NCBI RefSeq assembly: GCF_026210795.1
Contig: NC_089453.1
Span: 2,606,501 to 2,670,500 of the forward strand
Reading direction: 5' to 3'
Length of the DNA: 64,000 nucleotides
Origin: Rhizophagus irregularis
Lineage: Eukaryota; Glomeromycota; Glomeromycetes; Glomerales; Glomeraceae
Shown: piece after piece, positions 37,855 to 48,017 of the stretch
Numbering within the stretch: the first letter of the stretch is position 1
How the letters are laid out: each line of letters opens with the position of its first letter
Position numbers and translations under genes: made by a program
The notes under the pieces: model-generated
Seen by the model: only the letters and a program-made list of their open reading frames with translations
What the model was told of the DNA's origin: nothing
Databases searched by the model: none

Positions 37855-38374
37855 AAAATCAGGCACCAATCGGTCACCAATCAGGTAGCTGATTGGTGAC
37901 TGATTGGTGACTGATTGGTGCCTGATTGGCATTTTCGCCAAATACCGTCACCAATCAGGCAGTTTACTAACTTTTGATCCAGTGATCAGAAAAAGATGAA
38001 ATATAGCTCATTGGAATCGTCTCAACAAGACGAATCTAATGGTAGTAAAATCGCATCTCTAGGATTGATAGTTAATAAAAAATTAAATAAAATATAAATG
38101 ATACATTTTCATTTTTATATTTTACTTAATTTCTCATCATGTATTAATCCTAGAGATGCGATTTTACTACCATTAGATTCGTCATGTTGAGACGATTCCA
38201 ATGAGCTATATTTCATCTTTTTCTGATCACTGGATCAAAAGTTAGCAAACTGCCTGATTGGTGACGGTATTTGGCGAAAATGCCAATCAGGCACCAATCG
38301 GTCACCAATCAGGTACCTGATTGGTGACCGATTGGTGACTGATTGATGCCTGATTTTTCACTTTTCGACCTGTG
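37838..38374. mobile_element. CACTA-like hairpin MITE inside pol, 537 bp, TSD AAA
   Basis: It begins CACAGGTCGAAAAGTG and ends with its complement CACTTTTCGACCTGTG, flanked by AAA on both sides (37835-37837 and 38375-38377). The arms extend over 200 bp and carry subterminal CACCAATCGGTCACCAATCAG blocks in both orientations. CAC ends, a 3-bp duplication and subterminal repeats fit CACTA/EnSpm. Removing the insert and one AAA restores an open frame (ATG CAA AGT TAC), supporting the boundaries. No transposase inside. Confidence 0.85.
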
Positions 38375-40435
38375 AAAGTTACATTGAAGAACGATCAGAA
38401 AATAGTTCTCCTATCAATATTATTTCAGGAATTCGATATGATTTCGACAACCCCAATGGACCTCATCCAGAAGATTGTATTTGTAAAGATTGTCAACCTC
38501 CTCCAGCCCGTTCGCCATCACCATATAGTTGCTGCAATGAGATTATTTGTCAGTGTAATGAAGATAACTATTCAATTAATACAGAAGAATATAATAATTC
38601 ATGGAAAAGACAAATTAATGGAGATGCATTCTCTGATTATTCAGAAGAAAATCAGATCAATATTGAAGAACATATCACCTGGACCATGTGTGGTATGGAC
38701 CATCAAGCTCTAGAAAATATGTATTTGGAAAACATCAAAATTAAACAAGTAATCGCTAGTCAACCAATCAATCATGGTGGAAGTCGTTGTACCATGGAAT
38801 GTGATACAGAAAATCATCACGTGCATACATATTGTACGATGTGCAAAAAGAATTTATTTTACGGGACTACTATACACGACTGTATTATTGGATTCACTTT
38901 AGGAAAAATTAGGCCAGATATGAATCCCAAATTTCTTATTAATAATCAATGGTGGAAAGAACCTCAAGCAGTACAACTTGAAAATAATATCAATTATCTT
39001 AAATATATCGAACGATTAATGAATGATTTACCAGTTCACAAAGTATCTTTGGAACCTTTCATCGCCAACTTGGACTAAAAGTCCACCTTTTTTACATATT
39101 ATAATTAACAAAGTATCAAAGGGTGAAAGCGAAAGTGTCCGCATTGTGACGAGACAGCCTAAATTTTCAAAAATGGATATCGAACATTACAATAACATAT
39201 ATAATTATTTAAAATATAATCAATTACCTTCTACATTAAATAACTAACAACAACAACAAATTCAAAAACAATCAGTATATTTTATTATCAAAAATAATTT
39301 CATTTATAAAAAGGATAAAAAGAAACAAAATAATTTATTACGAGTGATTAGAAAACATGAATTGGAACCAGTTCTTTTTATGTTCCACAATGATCCTACT
39401 GCTGCACATTTTTCAGTTGACACAATGTTTGACAAAATTCAATCAAGATATTATTGGCCACAAATGTACAATGACATCAGATCTTATGTCATGTCATGTG
39501 ACTCTTGCCAACGAAGAGGAAAACAAAAGACAAAGTTACCTTTACATCCTATTCCAGTAGAAGGTCCTTTTCATCAAATAAGAATAGATTTTGTAGGACC
39601 TTTACCTATAACTACTAATGGAAACAAATATATAATTACAGCAATGGATTATTTAACAAAATGGCCAGAAGCACGACCTGTAAAAGAAGCTACTGCAGAA
39701 CAAGCTGCACTTTTTATTTATGAAGAAATAATTTGTCGACATGGATGTCCAGCAAAAATATTATCAGATCAAGGAACTCATTTTAGAAATCAAATAATTG
39801 AAAAATTAATGGAAAAATTTCAGATAAAACATTTATTTTCAACGCCATACCACCCTCAAACAAATGGACTTGTAGAAAGATTTAATCGTACTTTATCAGA
39901 ATCTTTAGCAAAATTATCAACAGATCATATTGATAATTGGGATAATTATATTGCACCAATTTTATTTGCTTATCGTACTACAAAACATTCAACTACAAAA
40001 ATTGCACCTTTCTTTTTATTATATGGACGAGATGCTAAACTACCAACTGATTCATTAGAAAATAATGGAACTCCAACTTTAATAAATCACATAGAAAATT
40101 TAGTTGACCAACTACCTCAAGAAATTGAAATAACTAAGACAAATATTGAAATATCTCAACAAAAACAAAAAGAACGACATGATAGAAAATTACGTCATCA
40201 AATAAAATTTTCTATCGGAGATAAAGTCTTATATTATGACGCAGCAAAAGAAAAGCAATGGACTGGAAAACTAAACCCAAAATGGAAAGGACCATACTAT
40301 ATTCATCAAGTTGGAGAAAAAGGAGCGTACAAATTACGAACTATAGATGGAAAAGTCTTACGAACTCCTGTAAATGGAAGTTTATTAAAATTGTATCACG
40401 ATCGACAAAATTGGGAACCAATAATTGTAGTATAA
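38375..40435 (+). pseudogene. pol: Cys-rich linker and integrase, broken
   Basis: After the MITE the polyprotein resumes (SYIEERSENS) with a Cys-rich linker (CICKDCQPPP, CCNEIICQC, CTMCKKNLF) of unknown role between RNase H and integrase. The frame ends at 39076, and the sequence continues in another frame, which has a TAA at 39245. The integrase, open from 39344, has the HHCC region ending CDSCQRRG, and the core IDFVGPLP..SDQGTHF..VERFNRTLSE (D, D, E). An SH3-like tail (FSIGDKVLYYD, WKGPYYIHQVGEKGAYKL) follows. No chromodomain is evident at its end. Confidence 0.88.
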
Positions 40436-40661
40436 TTAGTCACGATTAAGATCTACAACTCGTGGCAAATAGTTAATTTTACTTAGTACGATTTACAAGT
40501 GTTACAGATGATCAAAATGAATTTGTGACTCAATGCCCCAGAAAAATTTATTAAAAAGATGAAAAATTTTAGAAATTTTTATTGCGAAAAACTTAACAAA
40601 AATTTGTTACAAAAATACACTAGAAAATTTTTAGAGAAAATCAAAAAGAGGAAAATTTTAT

Positions 40662-41358
40662 TTAATCAACTTCTTCATAATTAGGATTAGAAGTAGAACC
40701 GTTTGACAAAATTATATTACATTCCTCAAAAAGCATTTGTTTTGCTTCTTCAAATGCTGCTTCAGCACGACCTCTACTACTCTGCAAGCTTATATTATGT
40801 GAAATCAATTGACAAACTCCTTCTTCAAGACCTTCTATTGTTCGTCACTGATCGATGATTAATTTTTGGGCTTCCCATAATTTTCGCTGCTCCCCAGCCC
40901 AGATTTTATTATGGAACTCAGTATCGAGATTCTTATGAGTCCCCATTTCCAGCAAGTTTTCAAATTTTTCTTGAAGATCTTCTTTTTCTTCCTTAGCTTT
41001 CGTAAGGTCCTCTATTAGAAATAAAAATGGAGATTTATGGTCACTCCAAGTTAGTTAAAAACTAAGTGAATAAGGTCGATAGTACAAAAAAGTTCTACAG
41101 GTAGAGGCCTTTCAAGACTTAAATATCCTAGAAGTACAAGTACCCCGTCTACAAGCTGCGCAAAATCAACCTTTCAAGAACCGGATATAAGGTCAAAACC
41201 CTGTCTACAGGCAATCATACCGTTCAAGAGACATCTTAAGAACCTTGCGTACAATATCCACCTTCAAGTTGACGAACTTTCATCTTACGCGCTTCTTTAA
41301 GTCTTTGAAATCTTGCTCGAGATTTCTGACGTAAGGTATTAGATCGACGACAGGTCAT
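40662..41358 (-). pseudogene. antisense bZIP-like coiled-coil gene carried by the retroelement
   Basis: On the minus strand an ATG at 41358 opens a basic segment (SNTLRQKSRARFQRLKEARK) followed by KVRQLE. A GT at 41261 and an AG at 41012 define a 250-base intron. Exon 2 (41011-40662) continues in phase with EDLTKAKEEKEDLQEKFENL, placing Leu at heptad spacing. The total is 149 codons including the stop. The basic part resembles bZIP DNA-contact regions (N..KSRAR) with one residue fewer than the usual spacing. One in-frame TGA at 40845-40847 (codon 88) breaks it. The downstream half (SRGRAEAAFEEAKQMLFEE) is also helical. It could be a captured host transcription factor gene or an antisense regulator proper to the element. 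Confidence 0.6.
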
Positions 41359-41859
41359 AATAGATAGATTGGTAGATAGATAGATAGGTAGACAAAGAAA
41401 ATTTTGGAAAAATTTTGGGATAATATCAAAGATTTTACGTGAAGATAAGAAAAAGAGAAAGGGAAAAATTTAGACCTTATATAAGAAATAGGCACGACGC
41501 GAAAACACGTTAAGATCAGGCACAACAAAAATATCACGAAAAATCATGACGCGAAAAATTATGAAAAATGTGGACGCGTAAGACACGCAAAAATCACTTT
41601 TGAAAATATTTCTGGAAAGTTCTAGAGAAAAATGGGAAGATATTTTTAGAACAAGGAAAAATAATCTTAAAATAGAAAAACGCGGTTAAATAATTTAAGC
41701 GTTAAAAATAACTGATAGATGTGGTGAAACATGATAAGTAATACAAAAATCTCATCAGAAATAAACAAAAATCTAATCAGCAAAATGATCTACAGAAATT
41801 TAAAACATATATATAGATGCGGATAAGTTGACAAAAGAGTTTAAACCGCTTGAAGAAAA

Positions 41860-42273
41860 ATGGATTTTTCAGAAATACTAGAAGATATTCAACAAACTAC
41901 TTCAGAAGAAATTAATTTTCCACCGCCATCCTACATGGAAGATGAAGATTTCCAAGTTAAATTTTCTGCAACTTTAAGAAGTGTAATGAAGTCAATACGA
42001 CTAAAGGACACACAATTGGCGATAATTAACTCTTTCTATTTGGGACAACTCCTAGACCAACTATCAACTCCTAGCGAACGATTGAAATACAAGCATAAGA
42101 TGTCGCTACATTATGCAACAATTGTAGAGAAAACTTTTGATATTTTTGAGTTTTTTCCAGAACAAATCTTAAGGACGAAGAAACTGGACGTCCAAGTTAT
42201 TAGAAAAATTACCAGACCTCAAATAAGGAGACTTAGAAATAATTTATTGATTTTCGCAGGAGCTGCAAATTAA
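41860..42273 (+). CDS. extra 3' ORF of the retrotransposon, 137 aa, unknown
   Basis: This intact ORF lies between the antisense gene and the right LTR. Its stop codon TAA (42271-42273) overlaps the start of the polypurine tract. The N-terminus is acidic (MDFSEILEDIQQTTSEE), the middle amphipathic (SYMEDEDFQVKFSATLRSVM; DTQLAIINSFYLGQLLDQL), the C-terminus basic (KITRPQIRRLRNN). I do not recognise the family. It is intact while gag-pol is broken, so it may be recently active, under selection, or just short enough to have escaped. A 3' accessory gene is unusual for Ty3 elements. Confidence 0.55.
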   Translation: MDFSEILEDIQQTTSEEINFPPPSYMEDEDFQVKFSATLRSVMKSIRLKDTQLAIINSFYLGQLLDQLSTPSERLKYKHKMSLHYATIVEKTFDIFEFFPEQILRTKKLDVQVIRKITRPQIRRLRNNLLIFAGAAN

Positions 42274-42282
42274 GAGGAGGAA
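42272..42282 (+). promoter_or_regulatory. polypurine tract
   Basis: AAGAGGAGGAA lies directly before the right LTR, where plus-strand priming is expected. Confidence 0.8.
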
Positions 42283-42284
42283 CC

Positions 42285-42816
42285 TGTTACCCATAGTCAC
42301 GTGTAGAGTTACAACTTACTGCGCCAGAAGATCATGTGGAAAATTAGGATCTACTGTGCCCAACTGTGCCAAGCCTACCTAGCCGCAGCCTACTTAGCCT
42401 ATTATTTCTATTATATTTATTATATTAATTATATTTAATATAATCGATATAATTATTTTATTTATTATATTTAATTTATTTATTATATTTATTATATTAG
42501 TTATATTTCTTATATTTATTATATCTATTATATTTATTATATCTTTATATGTAGTAACTTTTATATAAATAATGTTGGTATTTTCCTTCGTTATAAGTTT
42601 AGTTTCTTCAGTTCGAATTAGTTTACCTTTAGTTCCTATTAGTTCTTATTCTTGTAATTATAAAGTTCTATAATAAAGTATAACCTTTTACACTATAAAC
42701 GAACTCCCTATTTTAAGCGTGTCTTGTTTGATTGGATTTCAGTCATAGTTAAACGTACTTAATCTCCCTGACTGCAAATCATAGTTAATCTATTCAACGT
42801 ATCGAATCGGTTAACA
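42285..42816 (+). repeat. right LTR, 532 bp
   Basis: TGTTACCCATAGTCACGTG to GGTTAACA. It differs from the left LTR at about six positions: one substitution near the start, two in the GCCTACCTAGCCGCAG region, one T-run length change, TTCC/TTTC, and GAATG/GACTG. Confidence 0.95.
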
Positions 42817-43379
42817 GCATCAAACCAATCTTTTCACTACGAAACCAATCTCCTTCAAAGGTAAATTATGTGGAATTCACCACATTATTTTTATTTACAA
42901 AATAATATTTTTTAACTTTATTTAAACAAAGTTTTAGTAGTTAAAAGTAGTTGTAGATTTAAACTAAGATTTTTCTTCGTTAAACATAAATTTTGCGTAT
43001 TAAAGTTGAATAAAATTTTACATTATTAGCTATAGTTTTTAATATTTCAAAATAATTAAATATTTTTATTTTATATTTTAGGTAAGGGTTTTGTTTTTTA
43101 TCGCACCCGCAATATGTCGCAAGGGCATGCGCCTCCTAATTTTATTGGCGAAAAATTTTTTTGTGGCACGTCAAATTTCAATTGTAACACGATCTTAAAA
43201 ATTTTTTAAAAAAATTCTTCGATCTGTTTTAGTTTCTTTGTCCCTACCCTTTAATAAAAACAAACCTTTACATTTCTTTTCTAATTACGTTTTCATTAAA
43301 AACATTGTTTATCATGTTTATATTCGATGGTTGGTTTCTTTTTTCTTCTTTTTTGTCTTGTTTTGAAAACTACACTAAA
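42817..43379. other. interval between LTR element and the intron-like array
   Basis: AT-rich, with possible splice-like signals (CAAAGGTAAATT at 42857, TTATATTTTAGGTAAGGG at 43072-43090). No coherent coding exon could be joined to the array that follows. Confidence 0.35.
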
Positions 43380-44261
43380 GGTTTTTTTTTCTTTTTTCAG
43401 GTCCTTTGTGTTGTGGATTTGACATTAATATCATTTGAAAAGAGACTTTTCATTCTTCTTACTTTTAATAAAGACTCGGTAGGTGAAGTTTAATACACCG
43501 TGTTTAATAACCTTAAAAACACTATTAACAATTTTTTTTTTTACTTTAGATTCTCTCACTTTAGATTCTTTTCACAATGGAAGTTTAATGTCAATTTCGT
43601 TACTCTTCCTTCTTCTCATTTAGAAAAAATATTGGTAAGTGTCGGTTATATAGACTATGAACTAATTTAAACAGCCTCTTTAAAGTTTTTGTATATGTAT
43701 TAACCTCTTGTAAACGATATTAACCAATTTTTTTCTTTTTTTTAGGTTCTTTAATTTGATTTCCTTTCTAAAGAAGACCTCTTACTTTCCACTTTGGCGA
43801 AGTCTCGGTAGGTGTTATTCAGGTTGTTGGTGTACGCGAAGCTTTTAGAAACAACACTAACAAGTGTTTTTTCTTTTTTTTTAGGTTTTTTTCATTGTAA
43901 AAGCTAAGATTTACCGCCAATTGTGTTTTTTTTCATTTCGGTAGGTGTTACATAGGTTAATAGTGCATGTAATAACCTGTTATAAATGATATTAATGTGT
44001 TTTTTTCTTTTTTTAGGTTCTTTCACGTTGTTAAAGCCAAACTTTAAAGCTGATCTCATTTTTAAGGTACCTTTGTTACCTTTCACTTCGGTAGGTGTTA
44101 TATGGGATAATGGTGTATGTACTATATAGTAGTCTTTAAAATGAATTAATGGTTTTTTTTCTTTTTTAGATTCATATGGATGTAGTTCACCTGACAATGA
44201 TGATACAGCAAGTGTAACAAGTACGACTAGTGAACATGAAAAATGCACATGGAAACTCTGA
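43380..44261 (+). repeat. array of intron-like tandem units; inner part inverted relative to 63029-64000
   Basis: Units of about 55-85 bases are each preceded by TTTTTTCTTTTTTTAG and followed by GTAGGTG, like mini-exons between introns: 43401-43478, 43550-43634, 43745-43807, 43885-43940, 44018-44090, then a last block 44170-44261 ending in TGA. Phases do not join into one open protein, so a working gene is doubtful. From 43714 to 44119 the sequence is matched in inverse orientation by 63029-64000. With the MULE transposase between the two copies, these are likely its long terminal inverted repeats. A decayed short-exon gene is the alternative. Confidence 0.6.
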
Positions 44262-44393
44262 TGTCTTCTATTTCGGAGATAATAAATAGATTAGTGGTGT
44301 ATGTATATCTTTGGGAAGTATTAGTGAAGATTTAATTAGGAGGCTTAATAAACTTTATTGTCAAATTTAAAGAACTACTTTAGCATTTGATAA

Positions 44394-47341
44394 CTATCTT
44401 AAAATATTACAATTTCGCTTATTATGACCCATATCACCACAATTTCCACATTTATATTGTTTACTATTTACTGATGAAGTTGTGGTCTTTTCTTTTTCAT
44501 GGCTTGCTTTAATTCGTTTTGTACCCTTCGGGCGTCCTTTAGATCTGGTTTGTTTATTAGGATTATTGAGAATAAAAGGAAAATTTTCCTTATCAGATTC
44601 ATCATCTTTTGTATCTTCTAATTCGATATTTTCATTTTGTTTTTCACCTTGTTCTTCATCAACATCTTTTAAGTAATTCTCCAAAATATGTATTATACGT
44701 ATATCCCTTTTACTAACAGCTTTCATAGTAGCTTTATGTGATAAGCCAGCAATTTTACCATATAATTGTATATCTGTAAGTTGTTCATGCCGAGCAATAA
44801 ATTCTTGTGATGTTTTGCAAATTGCAGTTAAAAATGGAACATTATATTGAGGAATAAGAGGTGTAATCTCATTTTCAAATTTGCTAGCAACTAAAAATTG
44901 CTCTTTACTAGGATCTTTATTTCTATAATACCATTGTGAAGGAATAAGTCTTAAATGGAATCTTGCTGCAGGATTACGAAGCATTATTTGAAAATAATAC
45001 CTGCAAATAATTCCTCGATTAATAAGAGATAGACAAGAGCAATAATGAGATCCATTTATTAATAAGATAATAAAATGTTTCTCAACAAGTTTGTTTTCAA
45101 CATTTACAGCCCACATAGATGAAATTTGATCTTTATTAATGTTGGAAATCATACATGCTGCAGTTATTTGATGAGCATCAGATACATCTTCCAAATATTG
45201 ACCTAATAAGAGATCATACTGCAAACACATGTAATAGCAATGTTAAATCAAGTAAAATACAAACATAATAAGTATACAATTATTATTGTAATATATACTT
45301 TATCAAATTCATCAATTACTTCTTGGGTAACTTGTACAGCATTATAAAAAACACACTGACGAATTTCATCTCTTTGAAGTTCTAATATGGCAGGAGGCAA
45401 ATATTCTTCAAGTTTTTGGTTAATAGAAGTAAACATGAACGCAGCAGTGGAAATCTGAGTAGGCACACAGGGAATAGCAGCTTTCCATAACACAAGTTGA
45501 TATTTTTTGTTTTCTGCCATTTGTCTTCTCTCTATTACATCCCCAAGTTCACATAAAGAAATATTAGAGTTAAAAATATAACTTTTAATCCATGCATTAA
45601 TGCTTTCTACAGGAGAAGATGCATGGAGTCCTGCAGTAAATTGGTGACATGTCCAAGGATGAGCCCATGATTCTTTAGTATTATAAAGAGTATTTATCAA
45701 ATATTGCTGTATTTCAGGATATTGAGTAATTAATTTTCTCCATTCTGATTCAAAGGAAAGTGTGTTTAGTGTATTACGTACAGCATGAAATTTTGTAAAA
45801 AACTCTTGAAATTTATTTCCAATTAGTTTTTGAACCTTTTTAATCAAATTTTGGCTAATATGAAAAGTGCAATGCATCGGGTATGTGGTAGGAAATGTAG
45901 ACCTAATCGCAGCATGTACAGCTGGATCTGCATCTGTCATTATTACTTGTGGATACACATTATTTGTTGCTAAATTGAGTTGTTCAAATGACCATTCATG
46001 TGATTCTTTTGAGTCTTACATTCCGATTTTCATCAAGAATAATAAATAAACTTAAAGCCATCTCATACCTATTGGTTTTACAAGTTACATCTTGTACCAC
46101 AATATCTGAATACCGATACCATAATTCTAACTGAGATGGCATCATCCAGAATAAATGTGTAAGAGTATTATTATTATCAAATTTGATCGCAACCTTCCAC
46201 ATTAGATTATTTTGTGATAATTCAAGTAATTTCGTATACAATTTAGCTGCATCATTACTATCATCTTTATTTTGTGGACGAAAATGTTGAATTGCTTTAT
46301 ATAAATCATTATCATAAATTATTTGTCCTGGAAACTTTGCTTCAAGATATTGTCTTTGTGTAGCAGATCCCATTCTGCATTTAATAGTAAGAAATTCAAT
46401 CTCCTTCATAATTTCAGGAGGTATGTATTTGTTATCTCCAAATTGAATGATATTAGGATTAAGATTATGTAAATGGATATCATGAAGTTAAAGCTCCGAA
46501 TGGGTCGGTTTGGTCCGGATTATAGACAGTTCGGATTAGAGCCAAAATCCGTAAGAACCGAACCGAAAAACCGGCAGTTCGGTTCGGTTTAATCCGATTT
46601 TTTATAAAAATGCGAAAAATCGAATAGCCGGCCATCTAGTGATCGTATAAAGTCGAGCCATATATCATTGGATTCCTCTCGACGAGACGCGTCGAATGGT
46701 GCTAGGATCATGTCTCTAGCACCGATAGATAGCTTGCTAATTCAAATTATTGATAATTCATTTAGCGTGGATTAACGTGTGTTCTATCGATGCTAGAGAC
46801 ATGATCTTACCACCATTCGACGCGTCTCGTCGAGAGGAATCCAATGATATATGGCTCGACTTTATACGATCACTAGATGGCCGGCTATTCGATTTTTCGC
46901 ATTTTTATAAAAAATCGGATTAAACCGAACCGAACCGCCGGTTTTTCGGTTCTAATACCCGAACCGAACCAAACCGAATTTTGAGCCGGTTTCGGATCGG
47001 TTCCTTGGTTTAGCCCGAACCGTTCGGAGCTTTACATGAAGTGTTGTAATATAAACATATTTAAAAGGATTTTTAAAGGTAGGTTCTGATAAATTAATAT
47101 GCCAAGCACAGCCTAGACGTTTTGTTGTTGTCTCTTTATTGGATTTTGTAACATAATTACCATGATGTTCACATTGTGCAGTACGTCTACAAAAAGTTCC
47201 ATCAGATTTTTTCTCAACACGACTATATATGATATTAAACCCTTGCTGCTTTGCCCGACTTTCAATAGTTTCAAATGCTTGCTTCCAAGTGGTGAAAGCC
47301 TTTCCTTGATACAAAACTGGTTCAGAGTTTTCTTGTTGCAT
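44394..47341 (-). pseudogene. FAR1/MULE-type transposase with SWIM and zinc-knuckle ends, broken
   Basis: The frame starts at ATG 47341 (MQQENSEPVLYQGKAF). A FAR1-like DNA-binding segment (CRRTAQCEHHGNYVTK, RLGCAWHI) leads into the MULE core: QDVTCKTNRYEM (first Asp), VIMTDADPAVHAAI (second Asp) and SSPVESINAW (Glu). A GT..AG intron at 45219-45298 is in phase. A SWIM-type segment (YCSCLSLINRGIICRYYF) follows, with Tyr where the last His is expected. A CCHC knuckle (CGNCGDMGHNKRNC) ends the protein. It is disrupted by a hairpin MITE (46489-47034) and, near 46010, by an apparent short deletion plus frame change after DENRNVRL. A Maverick-like element sits 85 bases upstream of the ATG. Confidence 0.85.
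46489..47034. mobile_element. hairpin MITE, hAT-like, 546 bp, 8-bp TSD, inside the MULE transposase
   Basis: It begins TAAAGCTCCGAA and ends TTCGGAGCTTTA, flanked by CATGAAGT at 46481-46488 and 47035-47042. The arms pair nearly end to end (for example CGAATAGCCGGCCATCTAG in both). An 8-bp duplication fits hAT. With one CATGAAGT retained, the transposase frame reads through the site. It has no coding capacity. Confidence 0.85.
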
Positions 47342-47421
47342 TGTAGTAAACAAAGGTATAAGGTGTGTAAAAAGCAAAAAAAATAAAGGGACGTACAAAA
47401 AAATTAGGTAAACAAATAGTA

Positions 47422-47426
47422 ACTTT
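47422..47426 (+). repeat. target-site duplication ACTTT, left copy
   Basis: ACTTT immediately precedes GTCGTCGGGCTGG. The right copy is at 62602-62606. Five to six bases is the usual range for retroviral-type integrases of Mavericks. Confidence 0.8.
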
Positions 47427-48007
47427 GTCGTCGGGCTGGTAGTGTGCCTCGCTACGCTCATCCCACCTCGGCCACGCTGGCCTCGCAGTACCTACATCCC
47501 CCCTCTGTGGGGCAGGTTTACCTGCCACAGTACCATGGTCTGCCACGGTATTTTTCCACTTATTTTTTTTTATACATTTTTTCTTATATATAACTTACTA
47601 TGACAACTATGGCAACTATGGCAGACTACTTAAAAACGGAATAAAAACGCGAATAAAGCTGAAATCAGACAGAATCTCCTGCCATAGTACCTGCCATAGT
47701 ACGAAAAATCTTATAATAATACTATGGCAGCCTTAGTCAGCCCCTTAGACCCCAAAACCCGATTCACGCTATGATTACCCTTTATATACTCACCTAGACC
47801 CCCGCAAGTATTTAATTCCCCCTATGTCCTGAACTATGGCACCCGAACTATGGCAGCCGAACTATGGCACCCGAACTATGGCAGCCGAACTATGGCAGCC
47901 GAACTATGGCAGCCGAACTATGGCAGCCGAACTATGGCACCCGAACTATGACCACTTACCCCCGTCAGAAAAAATATATTCGGCAATTGAAGATTAGGTA
48001 ACTATAA
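47427..48007 (+). repeat. left terminal inverted repeat, 581 bp
   Basis: The outer 100 bases are GC-rich (GTCGTCGGGCTGGTAGTGTG..). The inner half contains nine tandem 14-bp CCGAACTATGGCAG/C units (47830-47953) and dispersed ACTATGGCA copies. It pairs with 62036-62601, which has eight units. A few substitutions and one 14-bp unit separate the two. The innermost bases CAATTGAAGATTAGGTAACTA carry the shared promoter-like motif. Confidence 0.92.
47987..47994 (+). promoter_or_regulatory. TTGAAGAT motif, 23 bases before the 48018 ATG
   Basis: Part of the left inverted repeat. One of six or more similar motifs in front of genes of this element. Confidence 0.5.
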
Positions 48008-48017
48008 GTAACATACA

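Larger units (their letters stand above)
32743..42816 (+). mobile_element. Ty3-type LTR retrotransposon, inactivated, with extra genes and a nested MITE
   Basis: Two 531/532-bp LTRs (TGTTAC..TAACA) bound a 10.1-kb unit with a PBS, gag, protease, reverse transcriptase, RNase H and integrase in Ty3 order, and a polypurine tract. The LTRs differ at only about six positions. The coding region nevertheless carries in-frame stops at 33710, 33854, 36409, 37513 and 39245, frame changes near 35015 and 39070, and a 537-bp MITE. The 5-base flanks (CGCGT and GCATC) do not match, so no target duplication is seen. Between integrase and the right LTR it carries an antisense bZIP-like gene and a sense 137-codon ORF. 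Confidence 0.92.

Noticed and set aside
43904-44248. Minus-strand 114-codon ORF and its plus-strand twin at 63629-63811 (..EVKGNKGTLKM.., PKKRKK)
   Set aside because: They are the reverse strand of the intron-like repeat. The lysine-rich block is the complement of the poly-pyrimidine tract, and neighbouring repeat units have stops in this frame.
42817-44261. A functional host gene with many mini-exons ending at 44261
   Set aside because: Acceptor and donor signals are regular, but exon phases clash and the frames contain stops when joined. The inverted copy at the right end fits transposon ends better. Left open as an alternative.
47322-47546. 74-codon ORF starting MADHGTVAGK, also present at 62482-62703
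   Set aside because: Identical because it lies in the two terminal inverted repeats. It crosses the element boundary and has no independent support.
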